The notes under the pieces are model-generated. The model did no database searches and was not told the origin of the DNA. It was given only the letters and a program-made list of their open reading frames with translations. Shown one piece after another: positions 43,261-52,593 of a DNA stretch of 64,000 nt. The position numbers and the translations under genes are program-made. This stretch comes from Burkholderiaceae bacterium 26 (GTDB lineage Bacteria > Pseudomonadota > Gammaproteobacteria > Burkholderiales > Burkholderiaceae): the NCBI GenBank assembly GCA_000955795.1, contig JYOB01000012.1, positions 62,001-126,000 on the forward strand. The letters are read 5' to 3'. Each line of letters begins with the position of its first letter. Position 1 is the first letter of the stretch.

Positions 43261-45357
43261 ATGCAGTTGCTGTTTGAAGAAGGCGGCGAGATCCGCGCGG
43301 GCACCGTCTTGTCCCAACAGGGCGAGGCCTATCAGGTCGAGTTGCCGAGCGCCAAGCGCACCAAGGTCAAGTCGCGCGACGTGTTGCTGCAATTCGCGCA
43401 GCCGTCGGCCAGCGAGTTGTCGCAGGCCGCCCAGGCGCTGTCGGCAGAGATCGACCTGGATTTCCTCTGGGAATGCGCTTCGGCCGATGAATTCGGCTTT
43501 ACCGATCTGGCCGGCGAATACTTTGGCGCCGGCGCCAATGCCACGCAGCAAGCCGCGTTGGCCATCGCGCTGCATGGCTCGCCGATCTACTTCCGCCGCA
43601 AGGGCCGCGGCCGCTACCAGCGCGCACCCGAAGATCAACTGAAAGCCGCGCTCGCGGGCCTGGAGCGCAAGAAGCAGCAAGCCGCACTGCAGGCCGAATA
43701 CGAGGCCGAGCTGAAGGCGATGCGCTTGCCCGAGGCCTTCCGCGGCAAGACGCTGCAACTGCTTTTTAAGCCGGACAAGAACAGCCTCGAATACAAGGCG
43801 CTCGACGCGGCGTGCACGGCACTGGGCCTGTCGCCGATGCGCCTGATGGTGGCGGTGGGCGGCATCGCCAATGCCCGCGCGCTGCACGAGGCGCGCTTTT
43901 TGTCGGAATGCTTCCCGAAGGGCACCGGCTTCCCCGACGTGACCGTGCCGGAACCGGCGATGGAGCTGCCGGCCGCCGACGTGCGCGCCTTCTCGATCGA
44001 CGACGTGACCACCACGGAAATCGACGACGCCATCTCCGTGACCCCGATTGATGACGCCACCGTGCGCATCGGCATCCATATTGCCGCGCCGGGCTTTGGC
44101 ATCCAGCGCGGCGAACCGTTGGACGTGATTGCACGCCAGCGTTTGTCGACCGTGTATTTCCCCGGTGACAAGATCACGATGCTGCCGGAGTCGGTGGTGG
44201 ATCGCTACACGCTGCAGGAAGGGCGCGCGTGCCCGGCGCTGTCGCTGTATGCGACGGTCGACCGCGCCACCTGGGCAGTCACCGCCAGCGAAACGCGCTG
44301 CGAATCCGTGACCGTGGCCGCCAACCTGCGCCACAACCTGCTCGACGACGTGATCACCGCCGACGCGTTGGCCGATGGCTCGGGCGACTACCCGTTCAAG
44401 GCCGAACTGGCGGTGCTGTGGCCGTTTGTGTGCGCCTTGTACGACGGCCGCCAGCAGGCACGCATCGCCAGTGGCTTGAAGCCCGAGGGCGCGCAGAAGG
44501 GCGATTATTCGTTCTACATCGATGCGATTCCGGAAGCGGAAGGCGGTGGCGAGCGCGTGCGGATCGAACAGCGCAAGCGAGGCTCGCCGCTAGACAAGAT
44601 CGTTGCCGAGCTGATGATCCTGGCCAACAGCACGTGGGGCCGCATGCTGGCCGACGCCGGGGTGCCGGGCATCTATCGCACGCAGAAGGCGTGGGGCATG
44701 CACCGCACGCGCATGCAGACGTATCCGGCACCGCATGAAGGCCTGGGCGTGGCGCAGTACGCGTGGAGCACCTCGCCGTTGCGCCGCTATGTCGATCTGG
44801 TCAACCAATGGCAGATCGCAGCGGTGGCGCAGCACGGCGTGACGGCAAAGCTGATCGCGCCGTTCAAGCCCAAAGATGCCGACCTGCTGGCCGCTGTGGC
44901 CGACTTCGAAGCCACCTACGCTGCCTACGCCGACCACCAGTCGACCATGGAGCGCTACTGGTGCCTGCGCTGGCTCAAGCAGGAAAGCCGCACGCGTATG
45001 CAGGCCGTGGTGCTCAAGGAAGGAGCCGTGCGCTTCGCCGATATTCCGCTGGTGACGAAGGTGCCGGAACTGGCGCAAACGCCGCGCGGCACGCATGTCG
45101 TGCTCGATATTCTGGACACCGACGAGATCAGCCTGGAAGTATCGTGCCGCGTGGTCGAAATCCTTACACCCGCAGCGGACGCACAAGCTGAAGCCGAAGC
45201 CATCGAAGAAGAACTGGCCGAGGCAGAGACTGAAGCCGATGTGCCGGCTGAACCACAACCGGCGGCCGATGAGGAAGAGGCTCGCGCAGAAGCCGACGCC
45301 GCTGTGGCGCCGCCGCCGCAAGACGGCGAGAGCGGTGGAACGCCTGGCGCTGCATAA
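43261..45357 (+). CDS. RNB-domain (RNase II-type) exoribonuclease with acidic tail
   Basis: Predicted 3'-5' exoribonuclease, 698 residues. The RNB domain covers about residues 235-560 with the catalytic acidic cluster FSIDDVTTTEIDDAISV and later the YAWSTSPLRRYVDLVNQWQI motif. The N-terminus (about 1-75) is a small beta domain and the C-terminal OB/S1-like region ends near 630. The last ~65 residues are almost purely Ala/Glu/Asp/Pro, an acidic disordered tail. It is shorter than RNase R and lacks the two canonical N-terminal cold-shock domains. tonB follows 52 bp downstream. Confidence 0.9.
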   Translation: MQLLFEEGGEIRAGTVLSQQGEAYQVELPSAKRTKVKSRDVLLQFAQPSASELSQAAQALSAEIDLDFLWECASADEFGFTDLAGEYFGAGANATQQAALAIALHGSPIYFRRKGRGRYQRAPEDQLKAALAGLERKKQQAALQAEYEAELKAMRLPEAFRGKTLQLLFKPDKNSLEYKALDAACTALGLSPMRLMVAVGGIANARALHEARFLSECFPKGTGFPDVTVPEPAMELPAADVRAFSIDDVTTTEIDDAISVTPIDDATVRIGIHIAAPGFGIQRGEPLDVIARQRLSTVYFPGDKITMLPESVVDRYTLQEGRACPALSLYATVDRATWAVTASETRCESVTVAANLRHNLLDDVITADALADGSGDYPFKAELAVLWPFVCALYDGRQQARIASGLKPEGAQKGDYSFYIDAIPEAEGGGERVRIEQRKRGSPLDKIVAELMILANSTWGRMLADAGVPGIYRTQKAWGMHRTRMQTYPAPHEGLGVAQYAWSTSPLRRYVDLVNQWQIAAVAQHGVTAKLIAPFKPKDADLLAAVADFEATYAAYADHQSTMERYWCLRWLKQESRTRMQAVVLKEGAVRFADIPLVTKVPELAQTPRGTHVVLDILDTDEISLEVSCRVVEILTPAADAQAEAEAIEEELAEAETEADVPAEPQPAADEEEARAEADAAVAPPPQDGESGGTPGAA

Positions 45358-45409
45358 CTACAATCGCAGTCTGACCTTCATTCTTCGCGCATCGACCAGG
45401 AATCGCCCC

Positions 45410-46324
45410 ATGGCCGCCCTTGCAAACCGTCCGGACTGGTCCGGCAGCAGCACGCTCACCAAGGCATTGGTGGTGTCGCTGGCCGTGCATGTTCTGCTGC
45501 TGTTCGTGCGTGTGGTGGCCCCCGAAGCGTTCGATATCAAGCGCGAAGATCCGGGCCTGGATGTGGTGCTGGTGAATGCCAAGTCGTCGACGGCGCCGTC
45601 CAAGGCGACGGCCGTGGCCCAGGTCAACCTGAACGGAGGTGGCGAATACGATCAACAACGCGCCACCACGCCGCTGCCTGCCGACACCAACGAGCAGACC
45701 GGCGATGCCATCAAGCTCACGCAGCGACGCGTTGAATATCTTGAGCAAGAGCAGCGCCGCCTGCTCACGCAATCGACTGACCGCGCACCGCTGGTCAACG
45801 ATCGTCAGGTCAAGCCCGGCGAGCGTCCGCAGCCATCGCCCACCAATGGCACCGACGACCGCACCACGCAAGATGAAATCGCCCGCCTGCAGGCCGAGAT
45901 CGACCGCAACCTCGAGAACTACGCCAAGCGCCCGCGCCGCAATGTGCTGACGGCCGCCAGCGCGCGTCAGGTGGATTACGCCCGCTACTACGATTCGGTG
46001 CGCCGCAAGATCGAAGCGCGCGGCACCGCCAACTTTCCCAGCCAGAACGGCCGCCCGCTGTACGGCGAGCTGATCGTCGTGATCAGCATCAACCGCGAAG
46101 GCCAGCTCGGCTACAACCAAGACGGCTACAAGATCGAAGGCATCGAGATCGCCAAAAGCTCGGGTAACCCCGCGCTGGATCGCCAAGCCGTGGCCATCGT
46201 GCGTTCGTCTTCACCGTTTGGCGGCTTCCCGGCCGAGATGCGCAAGCGCGTCGACATTCAGGATGTCGTTGCTACGTTCAAGTTCACCCGCGCAGGCCTG
46301 GAAACCCACCTGCAGACCCGCTGA
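45410..46324 (+). CDS. tonB: TonB-family energy transducer
   Basis: Inner-membrane protein coupling ExbB/ExbD proton motive energy to outer-membrane transporters, or a TonB-like protein of the same architecture. 304 residues from ATG 45410. One N-terminal TM helix (about 20-40, ALVVSLAVHVLLLFVRVV) with the conserved His, a long polar periplasmic spacer including a coiled-coil-like stretch (about 100-120), and a TonB_C domain (about 185-300; YYDSVRRKIEARGTANFP). TACAAT at 45359-45364 is a candidate -10. No exbBD beside it; aroE starts 11 bp later. Confidence 0.88.
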   Translation: MAALANRPDWSGSSTLTKALVVSLAVHVLLLFVRVVAPEAFDIKREDPGLDVVLVNAKSSTAPSKATAVAQVNLNGGGEYDQQRATTPLPADTNEQTGDAIKLTQRRVEYLEQEQRRLLTQSTDRAPLVNDRQVKPGERPQPSPTNGTDDRTTQDEIARLQAEIDRNLENYAKRPRRNVLTAASARQVDYARYYDSVRRKIEARGTANFPSQNGRPLYGELIVVISINREGQLGYNQDGYKIEGIEIAKSSGNPALDRQAVAIVRSSSPFGGFPAEMRKRVDIQDVVATFKFTRAGLETHLQTR

Positions 46325-46335
46325 TTTCGTCGTCC

Positions 46336-47253
46336 ATGCCGTCGTCGTTTCAAGAGGCCATCCTCGCAGCTGCGAGCGCCCCGCCCACAGATCGTTATGG
46401 CGTGATCGGCAACCCGATCTCGCACAGCAAGTCGCCCATCATCCATGCCGCGTTTGCGCAGCAGACGGGGCAGCTCATCCGCTACGACCGCATCTACGCC
46501 GAACTGATCGCGTTCGACGAAACGGTGATGAACTTCGTGCGCGAAGGCGGGCGCGGGCTCAACGTGACCGTGCCCTTCAAGCTCGATGCGTATGCCATGT
46601 CGACGTCGCTGTCGCTGCGGGCGGAATCGGCCGGTGCGGTCAACACGCTCAAGTTCGATGGCGAAGAGATCTTCGGCGATAACACCGACGGCGTCGGGCT
46701 GATGCGCGACATCACCCACAACATCGGCAATTCGTTCGAAGGCGAACGCGTGCTGCTGCTGGGCGCAGGCGGTGCGGCGCGTGGCGTGCTGCTGCCGCTG
46801 CTGGAGCACAAGCCCGCGCGCGTGTTCATTGCCAACCGCACGGCGGATCGCGCCAACAAGCTGGTCGAGCGCTTCGAGGTCTCGGCCAAGCTGCACGAGG
46901 TCGAACTCGTGGGCGGCGGCTATGACGAGCTTGCTGCGGACGACGTTTTCGACGTCATCATCAACGCTACGGCGAGCAGCCTCCAGGCTGAAGTGCCGCC
47001 GATCCCGACCACGGTGTTTGGCCCCAACGCACTGGCCTACGACATGATGTACGGCCCGCGGCCGACGGTGTTCATGGAGTTTGCCCGGCGCAACGGCGCC
47101 CGCGCATGGGACGGTTTGGGCATGTTGGTGGAGCAGGCGGCGGAATCGTTCTTCGTCTGGCGCAACGTGCGTCCGGACACCGCTCCGGTGCTGCTCGCCA
47201 TGCGCGAGGGGCTTCAGGGCGAAGCCGCCGTCGCGGCGCGCGCCCCTCGCTGA
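46336..47253 (+). CDS. aroE: Shikimate dehydrogenase
   Basis: NADPH-dependent reduction of 3-dehydroshikimate. 305 residues: a short N-terminal extension, substrate domain with [17 protein letters not shown] and the catalytic Lys in [12 protein letters not shown] (near residue 80), then NADP-binding [17 protein letters not shown] and NRTADRA. The C-terminus has [19 protein letters not shown] and [14 protein letters not shown]. Lies 11 bp after tonB and 19 bp before mtgA. Confidence 0.96.
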   Translation: MPSSFQEAILAAASAPPTDRYGVIGNPISHSKSPIIHAAFAQQTGQLIRYDRIYAELIAFDETVMNFVREGGRGLNVTVPFKLDAYAMSTSLSLRAESAGAVNTLKFDGEEIFGDNTDGVGLMRDITHNIGNSFEGERVLLLGAGGAARGVLLPLLEHKPARVFIANRTADRANKLVERFEVSAKLHEVELVGGGYDELAADDVFDVIINATASSLQAEVPPIPTTVFGPNALAYDMMYGPRPTVFMEFARRNGARAWDGLGMLVEQAAESFFVWRNVRPDTAPVLLAMREGLQGEAAVAARAPR

Positions 47254-47272
47254 ACCGCAGCGAAGCCCCGCC

Positions 47273-47977
47273 ATGATGCGTTGGTTCGGCTACGTGATCG
47301 GCTGCTTCGTTGCGGGCGTGGTCGCGCTCAACCTGTACTTCTTTGCCGCCATCGCGAGTTGGCAGGTGTTCGATCCGTCGTCTACCAGCTTCATGCGCGC
47401 GGAGCGCATGCGCCTGTGTGGCGCCAATGTCTTCACGTGCAAGGTCGACCACCGCTGGGTCAATTACGACCAGATATCGCGCAACCTCAAGCGCGCGGTC
47501 ATCGCCAGTGAAGACGCAGATTTTGTCTCGCACAGCGGCTGGGAAGTCGACGCCATGCTCGACGCGTGGGAGAAGAACAAGCGGCGGGGCCACGTGGTCG
47601 CGGGCGGTTCGACCATCACGCAGCAACTGGCCAAGAACCTATTCCTCTCAGGCGAGCGCCACTACCTGCGCAAGGGTGAAGAACTCGTCATCACGTGGAT
47701 GCTTGAGTTCTGGCTCGACAAGGAACGCATTCTCGAGATCTATCTGAACTCGGTGGAATGGGGCGAGGGCGTGTTCGGTGCGGAAGCGGCAGCGCAGCAT
47801 TACTTCAAGCGCCCGGCCTCGCAGCTCACCGTAGGTCAGGCGGCGCGCTTGGCTGCGGCGCTACCCGCGCCAAAGTGCTTCGACAAGAAGAGTTACTGCG
47901 CCAACGTGCACGTCAACTTCACGCGCAAGGCCACCGTGATCGCCAACCGCATGGGTTCGGCCACGCTGCCGGATTAA
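47273..47977 (+). CDS. mtgA: Monofunctional biosynthetic peptidoglycan transglycosylase
   Basis: Polymerises lipid II into glycan strands without a transpeptidase domain. 234 residues with one N-terminal TM helix (about 5-27) and a GT51 domain: catalytic Glu in [16 protein letters not shown], then [35 protein letters not shown] and AEAAAQHYF. Start chosen at ATG 47273; a second ATG follows immediately. aroE-mtgA adjacency is common in betaproteobacteria. Convergent with corA; the stop codon sits inside a 16-bp palindrome. Confidence 0.95.
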   Translation: MMRWFGYVIGCFVAGVVALNLYFFAAIASWQVFDPSSTSFMRAERMRLCGANVFTCKVDHRWVNYDQISRNLKRAVIASEDADFVSHSGWEVDAMLDAWEKNKRRGHVVAGGSTITQQLAKNLFLSGERHYLRKGEELVITWMLEFWLDKERILEIYLNSVEWGEGVFGAEAAAQHYFKRPASQLTVGQAARLAAALPAPKCFDKKSYCANVHVNFTRKATVIANRMGSATLPD

Positions 47978-47989
47978 TCCGGCGCAGGC

Positions 47990-48952
47990 CTACTTCAGCC
48001 AGCCCTTGCGGCGGAAGTACACCAGCGGAATCGCCGCCGACACCACCATCATCAGGATCGCGTACGGGTAGCCTTCTGCCCAGTCCAGCTCCGGCATCAC
48101 CTTGAAGTTCATGCCGTAGATCGAGGCGATCAGCGTGGGCGGCATCAGCGCCACCGACACCACCGAGAACAGCTTGATGATCTTGTTCTGGTTGATGTTG
48201 ATGAAGCCGACCGTGGCATCCATCAGGAAGTTGACCTTGTCCGACAGGAACGCCGTGTGGTTCTCGATGGAATCGATGTCGCGCAACACCTGGCGCGCTT
48301 CGTCTTGCTGGTCGGCCGAGAGCAACTGGCTGCGCAGCAGGAACGACACCGCGCGGCGCGTATCCATCACGTTGCGGCGGATCCGGCCATTCAAGTCTTC
48401 CACGCGGGCGATGATCTCCAGCACATCGGCGGCGGCGGCGTCGGTCACCTCATCGGCCAGCACACGTTTGCTGGCATCTTCGAGGCGTTCATAGACTTCC
48501 TCGATGGAGTCGGCCGAGTATTCCGCGTCAGTGGCGTACAGATCCATCAGCACATCTTTGGCGTTGCGCACCGAGCCCGGGCGAAGCCGCGCACGCATGC
48601 GCACCAGCCGGAATGCGGGCAAATCCTCGTCGTGGATGGAGAAGAGCACATCCTTGGTCAAGACGAAGGCCACGCGCACGTTACGGGAAGCGGTTTCTTC
48701 GTCGAGCAGGAAATCGGTGCGGATATGGATGTGGCCGTCTTCGCCTTCAAAGTAGCGGGCGGAGGCTTCCAGGTCCCCCAATTGCTCCAGTTCGGGCAGG
48801 ACCACGCCGTGGGCTTCCTTGATCCACGCCAGCTCTTCGTCGTCGGGGTCGATCACGTCGATCCAGATCGGCTTGTGCTGCAGCAGTTCGCTGCGTTCTT
48901 CGACCTGTTCCTGCGCGAGACGGCCTTTTTGCACGACGAACAGGTTGATCAT
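47990..48952 (-). CDS. corA: CorA-type magnesium/cobalt transporter
   Basis: Pentameric inner-membrane Mg2+ channel. 320 residues: large N-terminal cytoplasmic domain including a long helix region (about 130-255) and two C-terminal TM helices. The selectivity motif is present as IYGMNF (GMN) between them, and the protein ends RRKGWLK, typical of CorA. Single gene, divergent from pyrF (210 bp between starts). Confidence 0.95.
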   Translation of the reverse strand: MINLFVVQKGRLAQEQVEERSELLQHKPIWIDVIDPDDEELAWIKEAHGVVLPELEQLGDLEASARYFEGEDGHIHIRTDFLLDEETASRNVRVAFVLTKDVLFSIHDEDLPAFRLVRMRARLRPGSVRNAKDVLMDLYATDAEYSADSIEEVYERLEDASKRVLADEVTDAAAADVLEIIARVEDLNGRIRRNVMDTRRAVSFLLRSQLLSADQQDEARQVLRDIDSIENHTAFLSDKVNFLMDATVGFININQNKIIKLFSVVSVALMPPTLIASIYGMNFKVMPELDWAEGYPYAILMMVVSAAIPLVYFRRKGWLK

Positions 48953-49109
48953 GGATGTTTCCTTGAAGCAGGCGTTGAGCGGGCGGCGAAAAAATCGCGC
49001 CGAGTGTAGCGTAAAGAGACGGCAGGTTCAGCCACAAACGGTGGCTTGGCGCGCACGCGTGGGGCAGGCGCCACGCCCGGAAGATGCCGCCACCGGGCCG
49101 CCCGACGAG

Positions 49110-49115
49110 TAAAAT
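49110..49115 (+). promoter_or_regulatory. -10-like element upstream of pyrF
   Basis: TAAAAT at 49110-49115, 47 bp before the pyrF ATG. A matching -35 was not convincing. It lies in the 210-bp corA/pyrF divergent region, which otherwise shows no recognisable element. Confidence 0.4.
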
Positions 49116-49162
49116 GCACACAAGTCATGCGGCCGGCCGGCCGCTCTCACATTCCCGACACC

Positions 49163-49978
49163 ATGCGATTTACCGAACAACTGGCTGCCGCCTGGCAGCG
49201 CAACAATTCCCTGCTGTGCGTTGGGCTCGATCCTGACCCGTCGCGCCTGCCGGCGTCGCTGACGGGCACGGGCGGGGCGATCTTCTCGTTCTGCCGCGCC
49301 ATTGTGGACGCGACCGCCGATCTGGTCTGCGCATTCAAGCCGCAGATCGCCTACTTCGCCTCACAGCGCGCCGAAGACCAGCTCGAGCAGCTCATCAACT
49401 ACATCCACGAGGCCTACCCCGGTATCCCCGTCATTCTTGATGCCAAGCGCGGCGATATCGGCTCGACCGCCGAGCACTACGCCAAGGAAGCCTTCGAGCG
49501 CTATCAGGCCGACGCCATCACCGTCAGCCCATACATGGGTTTTGATTCGATGCAGCCGTACCTCGCGCATGCCGACAAGGGCGTGATCGTGCTGTGCCGC
49601 ACGTCTAACGCCGGCGGCAGCGATGTGCAGTTTCTGGAAACCGACGGCCGCCCTGTCTATCAGGTCGTGGCAGAACGTGCGCGCGACGTGTGGAATACCA
49701 GCGGCCAGATGGGCCTGGTGGTGGGCGCGACGTTCCCGGAAGAAATTGCCAAGGTGCGAGAGATTGTCGGCGACATGCCGCTTCTGATTCCGGGCGTTGG
49801 CGCCCAGGGTGGCGACATCGAAGCCACGGTGCGCGCTGGCCGCACGGCCGACGGCACCGGCATGATGATCAACTCGTCGCGGGCCATTCTCTATGCCAGC
49901 ACCGACAGCGATTTCGCCGATGCCGCCCGCCGCGTGGCGCTTGCCACTCGGGACCAGATCAACCAGTTCCGCAACTGA
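49163..49978 (+). CDS. pyrF: Orotidine 5'-phosphate decarboxylase
   Basis: Last step of UMP synthesis. Start 49163 ([30 protein letters not shown]) fits the longer bacterial group; an upstream frame to 49046 is unrelated. 271 residues. Catalytic Lys/Asp cluster [18 protein letters not shown] near residue 95, substrate loop [14 protein letters not shown] and phosphate loop [11 protein letters not shown]. Followed 40 bp later by the small His-rich gene. Confidence 0.96.
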   Translation: MRFTEQLAAAWQRNNSLLCVGLDPDPSRLPASLTGTGGAIFSFCRAIVDATADLVCAFKPQIAYFASQRAEDQLEQLINYIHEAYPGIPVILDAKRGDIGSTAEHYAKEAFERYQADAITVSPYMGFDSMQPYLAHADKGVIVLCRTSNAGGSDVQFLETDGRPVYQVVAERARDVWNTSGQMGLVVGATFPEEIAKVREIVGDMPLLIPGVGAQGGDIEATVRAGRTADGTGMMINSSRAILYASTDSDFADAARRVALATRDQINQFRN

Positions 49979-50018
49979 TCTGCCTTGTCGGTCCGGTTGC
50001 GGTGAGAGCGAGGACGCC

Positions 50019-50237
50019 ATGACCACGCATCCGCACCGCCCCGTTGCCGGTACGCACCGAGAAGAGACCGGTAAGGACCCGGACCGCAAGCTCGAGAAAG
50101 AGCGCGACGACACCCACGAGCATGAGACGACGCGTCGCGATCATGATCGCGACCGTCGCCACGAGCACGATCACGAGCACCAGCCGGAACACGATCACGG
50201 AGATCGTCGCCGGCCGGATCATCCCAGCGAGATCTAG
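50019..50237 (+). CDS. Small His/Asp/Glu/Arg-rich protein
   Basis: 72-residue, wholly hydrophilic polypeptide with 13 histidines, mostly in H-x-H pairs (HEHDHEH and EHDHGD), mixed with Asp, Glu and Arg. No hydrophobic core, signal peptide or known domain. ATG 50019 is preceded by GCGAGGA. The His-x-His pattern suggests divalent-metal binding, inferred only from composition. It ends 1 bp from the convergent pncC stop with no terminator between. Could be an overcalled frame, but composition bias is sustained from first to last codon. Confidence 0.5.
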   Translation: MTTHPHRPVAGTHREETGKDPDRKLEKERDDTHEHETTRRDHDRDRRHEHDHEHQPEHDHGDRRRPDHPSEI

Positions 50238-50238
50238 A

Positions 50239-50739
50239 TCAGGACTCCGCCGAGTCGAGGAAGTCGAGCAGGCCACGCAGTGCGTGCTCCGCTGCCTGCA
50301 GGCGGACCTGCTTGCGGTCGCCCTTGAAGTGGCGCGTTTCTACGCGCGTCTGCAGGCGGTTGCTCCAGCCGAAACACACCATGCCGACAGGCTTGTCGGC
50401 CGTGCCGCCCGTCGGGCCCGCCACACCGGTAATCGAGACGGCCACCTGCGCGCGGCTGTTGAGCACTGCACCCTCGGCCATGGCATGCGCCACGGGCTCG
50501 CTCACGGCGCCATGTTCGCGGATTAGCGCCGCCGGAACGCCCAACATCTGCGATTTTGCTTCATTGGAATAGACGACGAAGCCGCGCTCGAACCACGCGG
50601 ACGAGCCTGATACATCGGTGATGGCGGCAGACACCAGTCCGCCGGTGCACGACTCGGCGGATGCCATCATCAGGCTGCGCTTGTTCAACGTGTCAGCTAC
50701 CAGTTCGGCCAGTTGGGCCAGGGCGCGGGATTCAGCCAT
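50239..50739 (-). CDS. pncC: Nicotinamide-nucleotide amidase (CinA C-terminal family)
   Basis: Predicted NMN deamidase of the pyridine nucleotide cycle. 166 residues, stand-alone CinA C-terminal domain. Motifs: LMMASAESCTGGLVSAAITDVSGSS (split here; catalytic Ser region), FVVYSNEAKSQMLGV, EPVAHAMAEGA and SITGVAGPTGGTADKPVG. Start 50739 (MAESRALAQLAELV) rather than 50787. Lies 32 bp after pgpA on the same strand. Confidence 0.92.
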   Translation of the reverse strand: MAESRALAQLAELVADTLNKRSLMMASAESCTGGLVSAAITDVSGSSAWFERGFVVYSNEAKSQMLGVPAALIREHGAVSEPVAHAMAEGAVLNSRAQVAVSITGVAGPTGGTADKPVGMVCFGWSNRLQTRVETRHFKGDRKQVRLQAAEHALRGLLDFLDSAES

Positions 50740-50771
50740 TGCAATACCTTCGAAGCTTCTGACGTCAGACG

Positions 50772-51350
50772 TCAAAACGAGCGCCACAGCGCAAACACGA
50801 GCAGCGTGTAGAACGCCGCGAGAATGTCATCGACCATCACGCCATAGCCGCCGCGCACGCCAAAACCCTTGAGCGAGCGGTCGTAATAGCGGATGGGCGC
50901 GGGCTTCACCATGTCGAAGAAGCGGAACCACAGGAACGCGGCGAACTGCCCCCCCAGCGTGGTGGGCGTGACGAAGGCCAGCACGAGCCAGAACGCGACT
51001 ATCTCGTCCCACACCATGGCGCCATGATCGGCCACGCCCAGATCGCGTGCGGTGCGGGCGCATGCCCAGATGCCGATCACGAAGCCAACCGCCGCGATCA
51101 GCAGCCAAGTCGGCCCGGAAATCCAGCGTGCAAACACCACGTAGACCAGCCACGCGTACAGCGTACCGACCGTGCCCGGCAGGATGGGCGACAGGCCCGA
51201 ACCGAAGCCAAGCGCGAGGATGCGTGCCGGATGGCCGAACATGAAGCGCGCCGTCGGGCGCCGCACCTGCACGGTCTGGCCCGCCTCGAGGACGACGGTT
51301 TCAGGCTGGCCTGGTGGATTGGAGGGCGGGAAGGGAGCGGAAGACATCAT
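50772..51350 (-). CDS. pgpA: Phosphatidylglycerophosphatase A
   Basis: Inner-membrane phosphatase making phosphatidylglycerol from PGP. 192 residues. The core begins at FMFGHPARILALGFGSGLSPILPGTVGTL (split here), and the catalytic region VWDEIVAFWLVL, RFFDMVKPAPI and GGYGVMVDDILA is intact, including the acidic residues. Residues 1-35 form a Pro-rich extension. Its ATG overlaps the thiL stop by 4 bp (ATGA). Confidence 0.94.
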   Translation of the reverse strand: MMSSAPFPPSNPPGQPETVVLEAGQTVQVRRPTARFMFGHPARILALGFGSGLSPILPGTVGTLYAWLVYVVFARWISGPTWLLIAAVGFVIGIWACARTARDLGVADHGAMVWDEIVAFWLVLAFVTPTTLGGQFAAFLWFRFFDMVKPAPIRYYDRSLKGFGVRGGYGVMVDDILAAFYTLLVFALWRSF

Positions 51351-52432
51351 GAGGCGGAAGAGAAATGGTCGAAACTGCCGTGCGTGAAGAGGACGGGCGC
51401 GCCGTGGGCATCAACGAGCCGCAAGCCGGTTTCGGCGTCGATGCGGCCGATGCGGGTGACGGCCACACCCGCGCGCTGCCCCGCCGCGACCACGGCGTCG
51501 CGCGCATCGGCAGGAGCAGTGAAGCAAAGTTCGTAGTCGTCGCCGCCGGCCAGCGTGCATTGCAACTGGAGCGGCAGAGGCTGCGTCGCCAGCGTCGCCG
51601 AGCGCGGTACATCGTCGACCGTGATCGTCGCCCCGACGCGGGATTGCGTGAGGATGTGGCCAAGATCGCCCAACAAGCCGTCTGATATGTCGAGCGCTGC
51701 CCGGGCGACACCGCGCAATGCCAGGCCGAGTGCGACGCGCGGCGTGGGCATGTCCATGCGCGGCTGCACTTGTGCGAGCGCGTCAGGCGTAAGCGCCCAT
51801 TCGTTGCGCAGGGCGCCGAGGGCCAGCCGCGCGTCGCCTACGGTGCCCGAGACCCAGAGGTCATCGCCGGGCCGGGCAGCGTCGCGGCGTAGTGCCGCAG
51901 CGGTGGGAACGTCGCCGAAGACCGTCAGGCTCAGCGTGAGCGGTCCGCGCGTGGTGTCGCCGCCGATGAGTTCACAGTGAAAGGCATCCGCCAGGGCGAG
52001 CAGGCCTTCCGAAAACGGTTTAAGCCAGGCAGGATTGGCCTCAGGCAGCGCTACGGCCAGCGTAAAAGCGCGCGGCTCCGCACCCATCGCGGCCAAATCC
52101 GACAGATTGACAGCCAGCGCTTTATGCCCAAGTGCGCGCGGCTCCGCATGTGGAAAAAAGTGACGGCCGGCGACCAGCATGTCGGTGGAAATCGCCAATT
52201 CGTGCCCGGGGCGAGGCGCCAGCAAGGCGCAGTCGTCGCCTACGCCTAAGGTTGCTTTTGGCGTGGGTCGAGTGAAGTAGCGCCGAATTAGCTCAAATTC
52301 GGACAAATTTGCCGAAGAATGAGCGGAGTTGCGTGAATTCGCGGGCTTGGACACGGCAGCGGCAATGGAAGAATATGGGGCAAGCCCGATGGTGCCGTGA
52401 CAGGGCGGTGGAATATTGTAGCGAATACGCAT
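51347..52432 (-). CDS. thiL: Thiamine-monophosphate kinase
   Basis: ATP-dependent phosphorylation of thiamine phosphate to thiamine diphosphate. Family similarity begins at LSEFELIRRYFTRP (codons from 52306). Core motifs: GVGDDCALL, ISTDMLVAGRHF, NLSDLAAMGAEP, IGGDTTRG and DISDGLLGDLGHIL. I give the ATG at 52432, which adds about 42 unconserved Ser/Ala-rich residues; GTG 52354 and TTG 52306 are real alternatives, the last giving the usual family length. Overlaps pgpA by 4 bp. Divergent from maeB. Confidence 0.9.
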   Translation of the reverse strand: MRIRYNIPPPCHGTIGLAPYSSIAAAVSKPANSRNSAHSSANLSEFELIRRYFTRPTPKATLGVGDDCALLAPRPGHELAISTDMLVAGRHFFPHAEPRALGHKALAVNLSDLAAMGAEPRAFTLAVALPEANPAWLKPFSEGLLALADAFHCELIGGDTTRGPLTLSLTVFGDVPTAAALRRDAARPGDDLWVSGTVGDARLALGALRNEWALTPDALAQVQPRMDMPTPRVALGLALRGVARAALDISDGLLGDLGHILTQSRVGATITVDDVPRSATLATQPLPLQLQCTLAGGDDYELCFTAPADARDAVVAAGQRAGVAVTRIGRIDAETGLRLVDAHGAPVLFTHGSFDHFSSAS

Positions 52433-52454
52433 GTCACCCCCACCCAAAATCCCG

Positions 52455-52483
52455 TTGTGAGATCGCTTTTCACTATATAAAAT
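52455..52483 (+). promoter_or_regulatory. Sigma-70-type promoter of maeB
   Basis: TTGTGA (52455-52460), 17-bp spacer, TAAAAT (52478-52483) inside an AT-rich CTATATAAAAT stretch. It implies a leader of about 105 nt before ATG 52594. Confidence 0.65.
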
Positions 52484-52593
52484 GACGGGCCCAAGGAGGC
52501 GGACCGTATTCCCGTGGCGCTCGTGAGGGTATCCCGGTGGCCCGCTAGATGCGACGGCCGGCGCGCGCGCTGGCCACCCGATACGAGAGACCC

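Noticed and set aside
47968-47983. Palindrome GCCGGATTAATCCGGC over the mtgA stop codon
   Set aside because: Loopless, no U-tract; could arise by chance in convergent 3' ends and gives no clear function.
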